Of a DNA stretch of 64,000 nucleotides, positions 48,359 through 57,020 are shown piece by piece; position 1 is the stretch's first letter, and the number at the start of each line of letters is the position of its first letter. Made by a program: the position numbers and the translations under genes. Origin of the DNA: DATEPR01 sp036502345. Lineage in GTDB: Bacteria > Actinomycetota > Actinomycetes > Mycobacteriales > Pseudonocardiaceae. The DNA lies in the NCBI GenBank assembly GCA_036502345.1, contig DASXYT010000091.1, forward strand, positions 1 through 64,000. The letters are read 5' to 3'. The notes beneath the pieces were generated by a model. The model was not told where the DNA came from, ran no database searches, and saw only the letters and a list, made by a program, of their open reading frames with translations.

Positions 48359-49117
48359 GTGCGACTCTCGGATTCCATTCCACCGGGTTCTGACGCGGAG
48401 GGGCGCGGTGACACCGTCCGCTCCGTTGTCCGGGCGCTCACGATGCTGTCCGTACTCAGTCCCGACAACTCAACCGTTACCGAACTCGCTCTCGCCGCCG
48501 ACGTACCGGTGCCGACCGCGATCCGAATCCTGAAGACGATGGAAAGCTGTGGCTTCGTCCGGCGATCCGCCGATGGGTCCTTTTCGCACGGACCGGCGGC
48601 GATCTGGATGGCCGTCCGGCTCGACCCGGAGGGCGCGATCGGCCACGCGATCCGCCAGGCGACACACGATCTCAGCGAGAAGTTCAACGAGACAGCCGGA
48701 TTCTTCATGCAGGACCGCAACGAGCGGGTCTGCGTGGCCTCGGCGGAATCCGGCCGCGAGGTGCGGTGGGTCTGTCCGGTGGGGCAGCGGATGCCCGTGC
48801 ACCTCGGGGCGGCAGGCCGCATCCTCGTGGCCTTCGGGATGACCGACACGACCGATCTCGAAGTGGCCGCCATCCGAGGTATGGGGTACGCGACGACGGA
48901 ACTGGAATCCACCAACGACTCATGGGGCGTGGCGGCCCCGGTGTACGAGGGCGGCGTCTTCTACGGCGCTCTCGCCTGCGGCATCCCGGTGTCGCGGGCC
49001 ACGCCGGAACTGCGCGCCCAACTGATCGAGGCATGCGTCAGCACGGCGATATCGGCGAGCGACGGCCTGCCCACCGACCACGTCGCCAGGGCGACCACTC
49101 GTAAGCGGTCCCGCTGA
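48359..49117 (+). CDS. IclR family regulator
   Basis: A 252-residue IclR-type regulator. The winged helix is STVTELALAADVPVPTAIRI with LKTMESCGFVRRSADGSFSH; the effector domain from about 85 has AGFFMQDRNERVCVASAE, PVHLGAAGRILVAFGM and SWGVAAPVYEGGVFYGALAC. It is divergent from the MmgE/PrpD gene across a 211-bp gap and lies just upstream of the ABC importer, so it probably controls both. TAGACC followed by 6 nt supports the GTG at 48359 as a leaderless start. The ligand is unknown. Confidence 0.9.
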   Translation: MRLSDSIPPGSDAEGRGDTVRSVVRALTMLSVLSPDNSTVTELALAADVPVPTAIRILKTMESCGFVRRSADGSFSHGPAAIWMAVRLDPEGAIGHAIRQATHDLSEKFNETAGFFMQDRNERVCVASAESGREVRWVCPVGQRMPVHLGAAGRILVAFGMTDTTDLEVAAIRGMGYATTELESTNDSWGVAAPVYEGGVFYGALACGIPVSRATPELRAQLIEACVSTAISASDGLPTDHVARATTRKRSR

Positions 49118-49162
49118 TCTCGATATCGACCAGCGTTCCGAGCAGGAGAGGAGTGTTTCATC

Positions 49163-49960
49163 ATGGTTTCGGCGACCGAAAAAGCGAAAGCACGAGAACT
49201 GCTCCTCGGTGGCAGGAGTCTCGGCTCTGTCACTGCCGTCCTGCCCATTGTCGCCCTGCTCGTGGTGTGGCAACTGATCGGCGGCCTGCACAGCAAGAAC
49301 CTGTACGCCGTGTCGCTGACCTCGACGCTGGGTGCGCTGCCGGCCTGGTGGCGCAACGGGATGCCGAACGATCTGCTGGTCAGCGGTGAGGAGTTCCTCC
49401 TCGGCGCGCTGATCGCGTTGGTGTTCGGCCTGGTCATCGGCACGTTGCTCGGCCGGCTGCGGATCGTGGACCTGCTGGTCGGGCCGTGGGTGCGGGCGTT
49501 CTACACGATTCCGGTCATCGCGCTGACGCCGTTGTTCGTCATCGCGCTCGGCCTGGGTATCGAGTCCAAGTTCGCGATCATCGCGATGGTGGGATTCTTC
49601 CCGATCGCGATCAACACGGCCGTCGGCACCCGTGCGCTGAACAGGACATATGCCGAGGTGGCCGACGCGTTCGGTGCCTCAAGGGCCAAGCGTGTCCTCC
49701 GTATCGACACGCCTGCGGCCCTCCCGTACGTGATCACGGCGATCCGGCTGGCCGTCGCTCCGATGATCGTGACCGTCTTCGTAGCCGAACTTCTCGGCGG
49801 CGACGCTGGAGTGGGTTACCACATCCAGCAGTCGGCGCAGGGTTTGAATATCGCGAGTATGTACGCCGGAATACTCGTACTGGTTGTTGTGGCGGTTCTG
49901 GTGGACGGCATCGTGAGGATTGTCGAAAGCCATATGCTTGCCAAGCGTGGAATTTCCTGA
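49163..49960 (+). CDS. NitT/TauT-type ABC transporter permease
   Basis: A 265-residue inner-membrane permease (BPD_transp_1, SsuC/TauC-like) with six helices. The coupling loop is EVADAFGASRAKRVLRIDTP (the EAA motif, A-x-x-F-G-A), and AFYTIPVIALTPLFVIALGL precedes it. AGGAGAGGAG lies 9 nt before the ATG. It starts the importer operon (permease, binding protein, permease, ATPase). Two different permeases in one system imply a heterodimer. Relatives import sulfonates, nitrate, taurine, thiamine precursors or aromatic acids. Confidence 0.9.
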   Translation: MVSATEKAKARELLLGGRSLGSVTAVLPIVALLVVWQLIGGLHSKNLYAVSLTSTLGALPAWWRNGMPNDLLVSGEEFLLGALIALVFGLVIGTLLGRLRIVDLLVGPWVRAFYTIPVIALTPLFVIALGLGIESKFAIIAMVGFFPIAINTAVGTRALNRTYAEVADAFGASRAKRVLRIDTPAALPYVITAIRLAVAPMIVTVFVAELLGGDAGVGYHIQQSAQGLNIASMYAGILVLVVVAVLVDGIVRIVESHMLAKRGIS

Positions 49961-50026
49961 TTCCCAGACGGAGGAGTGCTCTGGCCTTCTCGTTGCTTGA
50001 GAACCTGAACTGAGGACGGAGTAATT

Positions 50027-51067
50027 ATGACGACACACAGGCGTAGCGTCATAGCGGTGTCTGCACTGGCAGCCGTGATGGTGGTGGCGACGGCATGTTC
50101 CAGTGGCGGAAGCGACTCGGGGAGTGGCGCTCAAGCAGGTACCGCTGCCTCGGGATCGAATGCGAAGACCACAGCGGACCTGACGGTCGCCGTCCCGGCA
50201 CTCGGCATCGACTACAACTGGGACCTGTTGGCGGCCAAGGAACTTGGCTACTTCTCGGACAACGGCATCAACGTGACGTTGAAGAACTTCGCGGGACCGC
50301 CGGAGACCATCGCGGCACTCGCCAGTGGGTCGGCCCAGTTCGCCGGCGGCGTCGCGTCCGACCAGACGATCATCGCGCACAACAAGGGCACCCACATCGC
50401 GATCGTCGCGGGCGAGGACGCAGCCCTGGACGAGGTCATGGTGAAACCGAGCATCACCAGTTGGGCCGAGGCGAAGGGCAAGACGTTCGGCTCGGCGGCA
50501 CCGACTTCGGGTTCCACCCTGCTGCTGCAGCGTGCGCTGGAGAGCCAGAACCTGAAACTGACCGACGTGAAGCTGCGGCCGTTCGGCAGCACGGCGACCC
50601 GCGCCGCGGCGCTGTTCGCCGGCCAGGTCGACGGTGCCAGCCTCGCCCAGCCGTTCGACTTCGAGGCGAAGGCCAAGGGCTTCAAGTCGCTGGCCACCAT
50701 CCACGACATCCTGGGTGACTACCCGTTCACCGTGCACGTCGTGAACACCGACTACGCGTCGGCGCATCCGGACGTGGTGGTCAACTACCTGCGGGCCGTG
50801 GTCAAGGCCCAGGCATGGTTGGCCGACTCGGCGAACCGGACCCAGGCCGCGCAGATCCTCAGCAAGTACTCCCAGGCAACGCTGGCGCTGTCCGAGCAGA
50901 CGTGGGACTACGTCTACCAGACGACGCACGGTGCGGTGCAGAACGGCAGCATCTCCGACAGCGACCTGCAGCCCGTCCTCCAGTCGGCCAAGAACGAGTC
51001 CGGCGACAACAGCATCCAACTGGGCAACGTCGTCGACACGAGCTACCTGACCAAGGCGACTTCCTAA
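50027..51067 (+). CDS. NitT/TauT-type ABC substrate-binding lipoprotein
   Basis: A 346-residue lipoprotein. A signal sequence with lipobox VATAC (Cys25) and a Ser/Gly/Ala linker lead to an NMT1/SsuA-like binding domain: DLTVAVPALGIDYNWDLLAA, ELGYFSDNGINVTLKNFAG, SGSAQFAGGVASDQTI, then WAEAKGKTFGSAAPTSGSTL. It collects the substrate outside the cell for the two permeases. The ligand is not predictable; residues lining the site differ from the sulfonate binders in ways not resolvable by eye. GGACGGAG precedes the ATG. Confidence 0.9.
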   Translation: MTTHRRSVIAVSALAAVMVVATACSSGGSDSGSGAQAGTAASGSNAKTTADLTVAVPALGIDYNWDLLAAKELGYFSDNGINVTLKNFAGPPETIAALASGSAQFAGGVASDQTIIAHNKGTHIAIVAGEDAALDEVMVKPSITSWAEAKGKTFGSAAPTSGSTLLLQRALESQNLKLTDVKLRPFGSTATRAAALFAGQVDGASLAQPFDFEAKAKGFKSLATIHDILGDYPFTVHVVNTDYASAHPDVVVNYLRAVVKAQAWLADSANRTQAAQILSKYSQATLALSEQTWDYVYQTTHGAVQNGSISDSDLQPVLQSAKNESGDNSIQLGNVVDTSYLTKATS

Positions 51068-51135
51068 CTGAGGAGTGCCCGGCTGCGGCGTGACACCCGT
51101 GGCCGGGCAGCGGGAGCGGTGCCAAGGGAGTTGCG

Positions 51136-51921
51136 GTGTCCCAGACGACAAGCGTTACGCGGTACGGGGTTCTGCACAGCCCCTGGCTCACCTACCTCGC
51201 GTCCATCGTGCTCGGGGCCGCGGTGTGGGAGACGATCGGCAGGCTCGGTCCGAAGAGCAAGCTGATCTTCGTCCCACTCTCCGCCGTCCTGCAGTCCCTC
51301 GGCACGTGGTTCACCAAGGACCACGCGCTGGCGGACATCCGCACCAGTGCCGTCGAGTTCGGCATCGGGTACGGCGTCGCGCTGGGCGTCGGGCTCGTGG
51401 TGGGGGTGATCCTCGGCCGGTCGAAGGTGCTGAACAAGGTGTTCGGCCCGATCGTCTACGTGTTCTACACGGCGCCGATCATCACGCTGACCCCGGTGAT
51501 CATCGGTGTCGTCGGGCTGAACCTCGGTGCCGAGTCGTTCATCATCTTCGCGACCGCCGTCTTCCCGATGATCTTCAACACGATCGCCGGCATCAGGAAC
51601 GTGCCGAAGGACCTGAAGGACGTGGCCACCGCGTTTGACGGTCCTCGGGTGCGGCGGCTGCTCAGGGTCGAAGGTCCCGGTGCGCTGATCTACATCATGG
51701 TGGGCGCGCGGATGGCGGTGAGTCGCGCACTCGTCGGGTTGTACCTGGCCGAACTGCTCGGCGCGAGCAACGGGATCGGTTACGCCGCATACACCGCCTA
51801 CACGAACCTCGACGTGCCAAGGCTGTACGCGGCACTGCTGGTCCTCGCGCTGGCCGGGATGGTCATCACGGGACTGCTGAGGTTGATCGAAGTACGGGTA
51901 ACCCACGGGGTGGAGCTATGA
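51136..51921 (+). CDS. NitT/TauT-type ABC transporter permease
   Basis: A 261-residue second permease with six helices, paired with the one at 49163. The EAA-type loop is DVATAFDGPRVRRLLRVEGP, and FYTAPIITLTPVIIGVVGLN precedes it. The GTG at 51136 has GGGAG upstream. Its end overlaps the ATPase gene by 4 nt (ATGA). It is only moderately similar to the first permease, which suggests an old duplication. Confidence 0.9.
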   Translation: MSQTTSVTRYGVLHSPWLTYLASIVLGAAVWETIGRLGPKSKLIFVPLSAVLQSLGTWFTKDHALADIRTSAVEFGIGYGVALGVGLVVGVILGRSKVLNKVFGPIVYVFYTAPIITLTPVIIGVVGLNLGAESFIIFATAVFPMIFNTIAGIRNVPKDLKDVATAFDGPRVRRLLRVEGPGALIYIMVGARMAVSRALVGLYLAELLGASNGIGYAAYTAYTNLDVPRLYAALLVLALAGMVITGLLRLIEVRVTHGVEL

Positions 51922-52736
51922 CGAGTCAAGTCGACGCGACGACCAGGTCGGCCACCGCCGGCGAGCTCGCGTTCAGCGGTCTCGGCAAGACGTTCGGCAA
52001 GGGCGACCGGAAGGTGGTCGCGCTCACCGACGTCAACCTGACGGCCCGCAACGGCGAGTTCATCGCGTTCCTCGGCCCGAGTGGGTGCGGCAAGTCGACG
52101 CTCCTGCGGCTGATCATGGGCCTGGAGACGGTGTCGACCGGCACGGTGTCGGTCGGGGGCCGGATCAACCCGGAGCCGGGGCGGGATCGGGCCCTGGTGT
52201 TCCAGGGTGACTCGCTGCTGCCATGGCGGACCGTCGCCCAGAATGCCGAGCTCGGCCTGGAATTCGCAGGCGCGTCCCGCCGGGACCGCAGGGCACAGGT
52301 GGACGACCTGCTCCGCCTGGTCGGGCTGCAGGACTTCGCCAAGCGGTACCCGCACGAGCTGTCCGGTGGCATGCGGCAGCGGGTGAACCTGGTCCGCGCG
52401 TTGGCGATCGATCCGTCCGTCCTGCTCATGGACGAGCCGTTCGGGGCACTGGACGCCCTGACCCGCGAGACCATGCAGACGGAACTGTTGCGCATCTGGC
52501 ACGAGCGTTCGTCCACGGTGTGCTTCGTGACGCACTCCATCGAGGAGGCGGTGTTCCTCGCCGACCGCGTCGTCGTCTTCCAGCCACGGCCCGGTCGGAT
52601 CATCGAGGACGTCGTCGTCGACCTGCCCCGGCCGAGGGAGCCCGCCGTGCGGCGGACCCCCGAGTTCGTCGAGCTGGCGCAGCGGCTGTGGCAGCTCCTG
52701 ATGAGCTCGGGCAGCCTCGGCATCGGTACCGACTGA
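51918..52736 (+). CDS. NitT/TauT-type ABC transporter ATPase
   Basis: A 272-residue ATPase that drives the importer. Walker A is FLGPSGCGKSTLL, the signature is HELSGGMRQRVNLVRAL, Walker B is LLMDEPFGALDALTR, and the switch His lies in CFVTHSIEEAVFLADRVVV. It closes the transport operon. A 70-nt gap with AGGAAAGGAAA leads to the first acyl-CoA dehydrogenase, so the catabolic genes may be on the same transcript. Confidence 0.93.
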   Translation: MTSQVDATTRSATAGELAFSGLGKTFGKGDRKVVALTDVNLTARNGEFIAFLGPSGCGKSTLLRLIMGLETVSTGTVSVGGRINPEPGRDRALVFQGDSLLPWRTVAQNAELGLEFAGASRRDRRAQVDDLLRLVGLQDFAKRYPHELSGGMRQRVNLVRALAIDPSVLLMDEPFGALDALTRETMQTELLRIWHERSSTVCFVTHSIEEAVFLADRVVVFQPRPGRIIEDVVVDLPRPREPAVRRTPEFVELAQRLWQLLMSSGSLGIGTD

Positions 52737-52806
52737 CCGTGCTCCGCCCGCGCTGTCTGCTGCCGCGCGACTCCCGCAACTCTGGCCACTAGGAAAGGAA
52801 ACCGGG

Positions 52807-54021
52807 GTGGACAACGAACGGAGCGCGATCCTAGACGCCCTCACCAGTTTCGTCGACGACACCGTCGTGCCCATGGAAACCACGAACACGCATCTGCTGC
52901 AGGGGGAGCGCGGCCCGTACGGGCCGAACGGCTCGTATTCCCCCGAGGTGCTGGACCTGATGCGGAAGGTGCGCGAGCCCTCCGCGGCTCTTGGCTACTA
53001 CACCCTGTTCGCACCGGAGTCGGTCGGCGGTGGGGGCCTCGGTGCCGAGGACCTGTTCCTGGTCTGGGAGCGACTGCACGGACGATACGGTCCGAAACGG
53101 ATCCTGCCCTACGAGTCGGTGGCGCACTGGACGAGCGGGCCGAGTTTCCTGCTCAGGCACCTGTCCGCCGAGCTGCCGGCCTCGATCCAAGAGTCGATCA
53201 TGAAGGGCACCAGCACGACCTGTTTCGCGATGTCCGAGCCGGAGGCGGGTTCGGATGTCATGTCGATGACGACGTCGGCGAAGCCGGACGGCGAGGGCTG
53301 GCGGATCAACGGGACGAAGCAGTGGATCTCCAACGCGCACCACGCCGACTGGGTGTTCGTGTTCGTCGCCACCGGTGGCAAGAAGGGTCAGCGCAGCCAC
53401 GACCAGATCTCGTGCATGCTCGTGCCGACCGACTCGGACGGCTTCAACCGGGACAGCGTCATCCGGCTGTTCGGCGACATCGGTGGCAACGAGGCCATCC
53501 TGTCCTTCGACAACGTCTACGTCGGACCGGAGCACGTGGTCGGAGAGTTCGGGCACGGGTTCGATCTCGCGCTGGAGGGTGTCGCGCAGGGCAAGCTGTA
53601 CAACGCGGGTCGCTGCGTCGGGCTGGCTCGCTGGGCCATCGAGACGGCACTGAGCTACGCCAAGGACCGGCACACGTTCGGCCGCTCGATCATGGACCAC
53701 CAGGGCGTCTCGTTCCAGTTGGCGGACTGCGTCATCGAGTACTACGCGGCCCGCAGCATGGCGCTGTCCTGCGCCCGCAAGATGGACGACGGCGGGAAGG
53801 TCATTCTGGAGCTCGCCGCGGTGAAGGCGTACACCACCGAGATGTGCTTCAACGTCTTCGACCGGTGCATGCAGGTGTTGGGCGGCATGGGCATCACCAA
53901 CGACACGAAGCTCTACGACGGCTGGCACACCGCTCGCACCGTGCGCATCGCCGACGGAACGGCCGAGATCATGCGGCGGACCATCGTGAACCGGTTGCAG
54001 CGCGGCGAGTTCCCGGCATGA
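52807..54021 (+). CDS. Acyl-CoA dehydrogenase (ACAD10/11-like)
   Basis: A 404-residue FAD enzyme that makes an alpha,beta double bond in an acyl-CoA. Domains are N-terminal helical (1-130), beta (CFAMSEPEAGSDVMSM, KQWISNAHHADW) and C-terminal helical (VAQGKLYNAGRCVGLARWAI, DRHTFGRSIMDHQGVSFQLA, QVLGGMGITNDTKLYDGWHT). Near the end is RIADGTAEIMRR, where the usual catalytic Glu before GT is Asp, as in ACAD10/11-type members. GTG start with GGAAAGG upstream. It is followed after 13 nt by a second dehydrogenase. Confidence 0.9.
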   Translation: MDNERSAILDALTSFVDDTVVPMETTNTHLLQGERGPYGPNGSYSPEVLDLMRKVREPSAALGYYTLFAPESVGGGGLGAEDLFLVWERLHGRYGPKRILPYESVAHWTSGPSFLLRHLSAELPASIQESIMKGTSTTCFAMSEPEAGSDVMSMTTSAKPDGEGWRINGTKQWISNAHHADWVFVFVATGGKKGQRSHDQISCMLVPTDSDGFNRDSVIRLFGDIGGNEAILSFDNVYVGPEHVVGEFGHGFDLALEGVAQGKLYNAGRCVGLARWAIETALSYAKDRHTFGRSIMDHQGVSFQLADCVIEYYAARSMALSCARKMDDGGKVILELAAVKAYTTEMCFNVFDRCMQVLGGMGITNDTKLYDGWHTARTVRIADGTAEIMRRTIVNRLQRGEFPA

Positions 54022-54034
54022 TCTGGAGGAGAGC

Positions 54035-55186
54035 ATGAGCGAGAGCACAGTGGCGCGGGCCGCTTCCTTCGTCGATCCGTTGGCCGAGAAGTTCCGGGAG
54101 GAGGTCTCGGCGTGGCTGGCCGGGGTCGCTCGGCCGGAGTGGCAGCAGGAGTTGCTGGCCGAACAGGCCGAGGACGACCGGATCGCGATGCGCCGGGACT
54201 GGGACAAGATCGTCGAGGACGGCGGATTCGGCGGGCTGAGCTGGCCGGTCGAGTACGGCGGGCGTGGGCTCGGACCGATCGAGGAGTACATCTTCCACGT
54301 CGAGGCGGCCAGGTACTCGGCGCCGGACCTGCTCAACTGCATCGGCTTCGACCTGGCGGGACCGGCCATCCTGGCCGCCGGCACGGAGGCCCAGCAGGCG
54401 AAGTTCCTACCGCGCATCCTGCGCGGTCAGGACCTGTGGTGTGAGGGCTTCTCCGAGCCCAACGCCGGGTCGGACATGGCGGCGACGGCGACCGTGGCCG
54501 AGCCGTGTGAGGGCGGCTACCGGGTCTCCGGCCAGAAGGTGTGGACGAGCTTCGCCCACCTCGCCGACTGGTGCTACCTGCTGGTGAAGTCCTCGGCGAC
54601 GGCGGCTCGGCACCACAACCTGTCGATCCTGTTGCTGGACATGACATCGCCGGGCATCGAGGTGCGCCCGATCAAGCAGATCACCGGTGAGAGCGAGTTC
54701 AACGAACTGTTCCTGGACAACGTCTTCGTGTCCGAGGAGAACCTGCTCGGCGCCGAGAACGAGGGCTGGGAACTAGCCACGCTCGCCGGCTTCCGGCACG
54801 GCAGGCGGCCGTTCGACGCGCTGCGCCGCTACATCCAGATCCGTGGCGCGGCCGACCGGCTCGGTCGCTGTAGGGCGGAGCAGGGACTCACCGGCCTGTC
54901 GGCGGAGGAGCGGGAGACCGAACTGCTGCGCTGGCACATCAGCAGGGTGATCGAGGGCCTCGCCGCAGGCCGGGACGTGCGCGGCCCGTCGTCCACGCTG
55001 CGCATCGTCTGGGGCCAGCTGTGGCAACGGATCAGTGAGGCCGGCCTGGCGCTGGGCTGCCCGAACCACGAGGCGTACTGGCGACACCAGTACCTGCACA
55101 CCCGGTTCGGCACCATCGCCGGTGGGACGGAACAGATCCAGCGCAACATCATCAGCGATCGCGTTCTCGAACTGCCGAGGAAGTGA
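54035..55186 (+). CDS. Acyl-CoA dehydrogenase, full-length subunit
   Basis: A 383-residue acyl-CoA dehydrogenase. GGLSWPVEYGGRGLGPIEEY, FSEPNAGSDMAATATVAE, KVWTSFAHLADWCYLLV (FAD-binding beta domain), FNELFLDNVFVSEENLLG and the end FGTIAGGTEQIQRNIISDRV are typical of FadE-like enzymes; the Glu expected before GT is Gly here. Because a short homologue overlaps its 3' end, the two probably form an alpha2-beta2 enzyme like those of mycobacterial steroid breakdown. Start ATG 54035 has GGAGGAG upstream. Confidence 0.9.
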   Translation: MSESTVARAASFVDPLAEKFREEVSAWLAGVARPEWQQELLAEQAEDDRIAMRRDWDKIVEDGGFGGLSWPVEYGGRGLGPIEEYIFHVEAARYSAPDLLNCIGFDLAGPAILAAGTEAQQAKFLPRILRGQDLWCEGFSEPNAGSDMAATATVAEPCEGGYRVSGQKVWTSFAHLADWCYLLVKSSATAARHHNLSILLLDMTSPGIEVRPIKQITGESEFNELFLDNVFVSEENLLGAENEGWELATLAGFRHGRRPFDALRRYIQIRGAADRLGRCRAEQGLTGLSAEERETELLRWHISRVIEGLAAGRDVRGPSSTLRIVWGQLWQRISEAGLALGCPNHEAYWRHQYLHTRFGTIAGGTEQIQRNIISDRVLELPRK

Positions 55187-55191
55187 GCGAC

Positions 55192-56019
55192 ATGCATACC
55201 GTTCCCAGCGATATCGCGGTCGAGGCAGCCAGGGGGCTGAGCGACTTCCTGGCCGGCAAGGTCGGCAAACAGCAGGCATCCCCTGACCAGGTCGAGGCCG
55301 ACTGGCACGGCCTGTGGGACGACCTGAAGGCAGGCGGCTGGCTGGACGTCGGCACCGAGTTGGCAGCCGAGTCGCAGGACGCCCAGTTGGTCGTCGACGC
55401 GGCCTACCTGGCCGAGGCGTTCTCGAAGTACCTCGTCTCGTTGCCGTTCGTCGAGGTACTGGCCGGCCAGGTCGGCGACTCGTTGGCCGACCAGCGCGAG
55501 ATCACGGTCGACGGCACGGTCGCGGTCGCGTTCCCGCACGAGCAGTTCGGCGACGACACGGCCGTGGTGGACTCTTTCGCGCCGTCGCTGCCAACGGCCG
55601 ATCTCGCTGTCGGGTCGGTCAGCCTCCGGAAGCTACAGGTCGAGGCGACGCTGCGGGCGATGGGCGCGGTCAGTTGCGCGCGCGCCGCGTTCACCGGAGC
55701 CGTCGACTACTCGCGGAGCAGGCGGGCGTACGGCCAGGTCATCGGCTCGTTCCAGGCGATGAAACACCTGATGGCCGACATGTTCGTGGCGCTCGAACTG
55801 GCCGAGTCCGGCTGTGTGTGGGCGGCCAACGACCTGGACAACGCGTTCGTCATCTGCGAGGACGTGCTCACGCGCTGCCTGTGGGTCACCGGCCGCGTCA
55901 TCCAGGTCTACGGCGGCATCGGCTTCACCTGGGAGGGCGGGACGCACTACTACGTCCGGCACATCCTGGCCGCGCTGCGGCTGAACCGGGCCATGGCCGC
56001 GCTGGCAGGGTCCGCATGA
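55192..56019 (+). CDS. Acyl-CoA dehydrogenase-like, short partner subunit
   Basis: A 275-residue protein with the helical parts of acyl-CoA dehydrogenases but most of the FAD-binding beta domain reduced. The C-terminal half is intact: RAAFTGAVDYSRSRRAYGQV, IGSFQAMKHLMADMFV and QVYGGIGFTWEGGTHYYVRH. The glutamate in GFTWE is in the place of the catalytic base of FadE partner subunits. It overlaps the previous gene's end in its leader (GTG 55183), but ATG 55192 has GAGGAAG at proper distance. Heteromer formation is inferred from gene pairing. Confidence 0.85.
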   Translation: MHTVPSDIAVEAARGLSDFLAGKVGKQQASPDQVEADWHGLWDDLKAGGWLDVGTELAAESQDAQLVVDAAYLAEAFSKYLVSLPFVEVLAGQVGDSLADQREITVDGTVAVAFPHEQFGDDTAVVDSFAPSLPTADLAVGSVSLRKLQVEATLRAMGAVSCARAAFTGAVDYSRSRRAYGQVIGSFQAMKHLMADMFVALELAESGCVWAANDLDNAFVICEDVLTRCLWVTGRVIQVYGGIGFTWEGGTHYYVRHILAALRLNRAMAALAGSA

Positions 56020-57020
56020 CTGCGGTGGCCGCGGCACTCGTGCCCGGTGACGGCATCGGGCCTGAGGTGACGGACGCGATGGTCGAGATCCTTCGGGCCG
56101 CGGGAGCGGACATCGAATGGCACGCCCTCCCAGGTGGCGAGGCGTCCTTTCGGGACTCCGGTGACGCGATGCCGGAGGCGACGGTCAAGACCGTGCACGA
56201 ACTCGGCCTGGCACTGAAGGGGCCACTGGAGGTGCCGCTGCGCACCTACGAGAACCCGAACAAGGGGCTGCGGCAGGCGATCGCCGCCTACGCCAACGTC
56301 CGCACCGTCCAGGGGTATCCGCTGCCCGGCAGGCCGTGGCACGACGGCATGCGACTGGCGATCATCCGTGAGCTGACCGAGGACGTGGCCCGAGGAGCCG
56401 CCGAGCGGACGGCCGATGGCCAGACAGGTATCTCGGTGAAGGTCGTGACCAGGACGGCCAGCGAGAAGGTGGCCCGCTTCGCCTACGGCTGGGCCACCGA
56501 GCAGGGATTGGGCAGCGTCACCGTGGCCCATCTCGGGCCGAGCCAGCGGGAGACCGACGGCCTGTTCCTGGACGTCGCGATGGAGGTGGCGGGCGACTAT
56601 CCAGGATTGGTCATCACCGAGGAGGCTGTCGACCCGCTCTGCGTGCACCTGATCCAGAACCCGCTGCCCTACGACGTCGTGCTGACGATGAACGTGTACG
56701 GCGGGATCATGTGCGGCGTCGTGGCCGGGCTGGCCGGCAGCGTCGGTGTGATGCCGGGGGTCAACGTCGGCGAGCACGGCGTCGTGTTCGAGGCAGGCCA
56801 CGGCAGCGCCCCACGACATGCCGGCAAGGACACCGCGAACCCGATGGGCGTCGTGCTGTCCGGCGCGATGCTGCTCGACCACGTCGGCCAGCGCGATGTC
56901 GCGGACCGGGTGCGCACGTCGATCGGCCGGGTGGTCGCCGAGGGCACGGCGGCGCCCCGCGATCTCGGTGGCAGCGGCTCGTTGCGCGGGTTCGTGGCCA
57001 GGGTCGGGGAGTTGCTGTGA
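56016..57020 (+). CDS. Isocitrate/isopropylmalate dehydrogenase-family protein with altered active site
   Basis: A 334-residue member of the beta-decarboxylating dehydrogenase family by ALVPGDGIGPEV, GLRQAIAAYANVRTV and AGHGSAPRHAGKDTANPMG (the NAD loop). The catalytic residues are changed: the tyrosine site (ENTEGEYSG in isocitrate dehydrogenase) reads ELTEDVARG with Ala125; the lysine site (HKANIMK) reads HLGPSQR with Leu173; the metal-binding GDILSD reads GGIMCG with Gly230 and Gly234. The substrate arginines (Arg86, Arg96, Arg118) and Asp206 remain. Classical oxidative decarboxylation is therefore unlikely. Overlaps both neighbours by 4 nt. Confidence 0.85.
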   Translation: MTAVAAALVPGDGIGPEVTDAMVEILRAAGADIEWHALPGGEASFRDSGDAMPEATVKTVHELGLALKGPLEVPLRTYENPNKGLRQAIAAYANVRTVQGYPLPGRPWHDGMRLAIIRELTEDVARGAAERTADGQTGISVKVVTRTASEKVARFAYGWATEQGLGSVTVAHLGPSQRETDGLFLDVAMEVAGDYPGLVITEEAVDPLCVHLIQNPLPYDVVLTMNVYGGIMCGVVAGLAGSVGVMPGVNVGEHGVVFEAGHGSAPRHAGKDTANPMGVVLSGAMLLDHVGQRDVADRVRTSIGRVVAEGTAAPRDLGGSGSLRGFVARVGELL

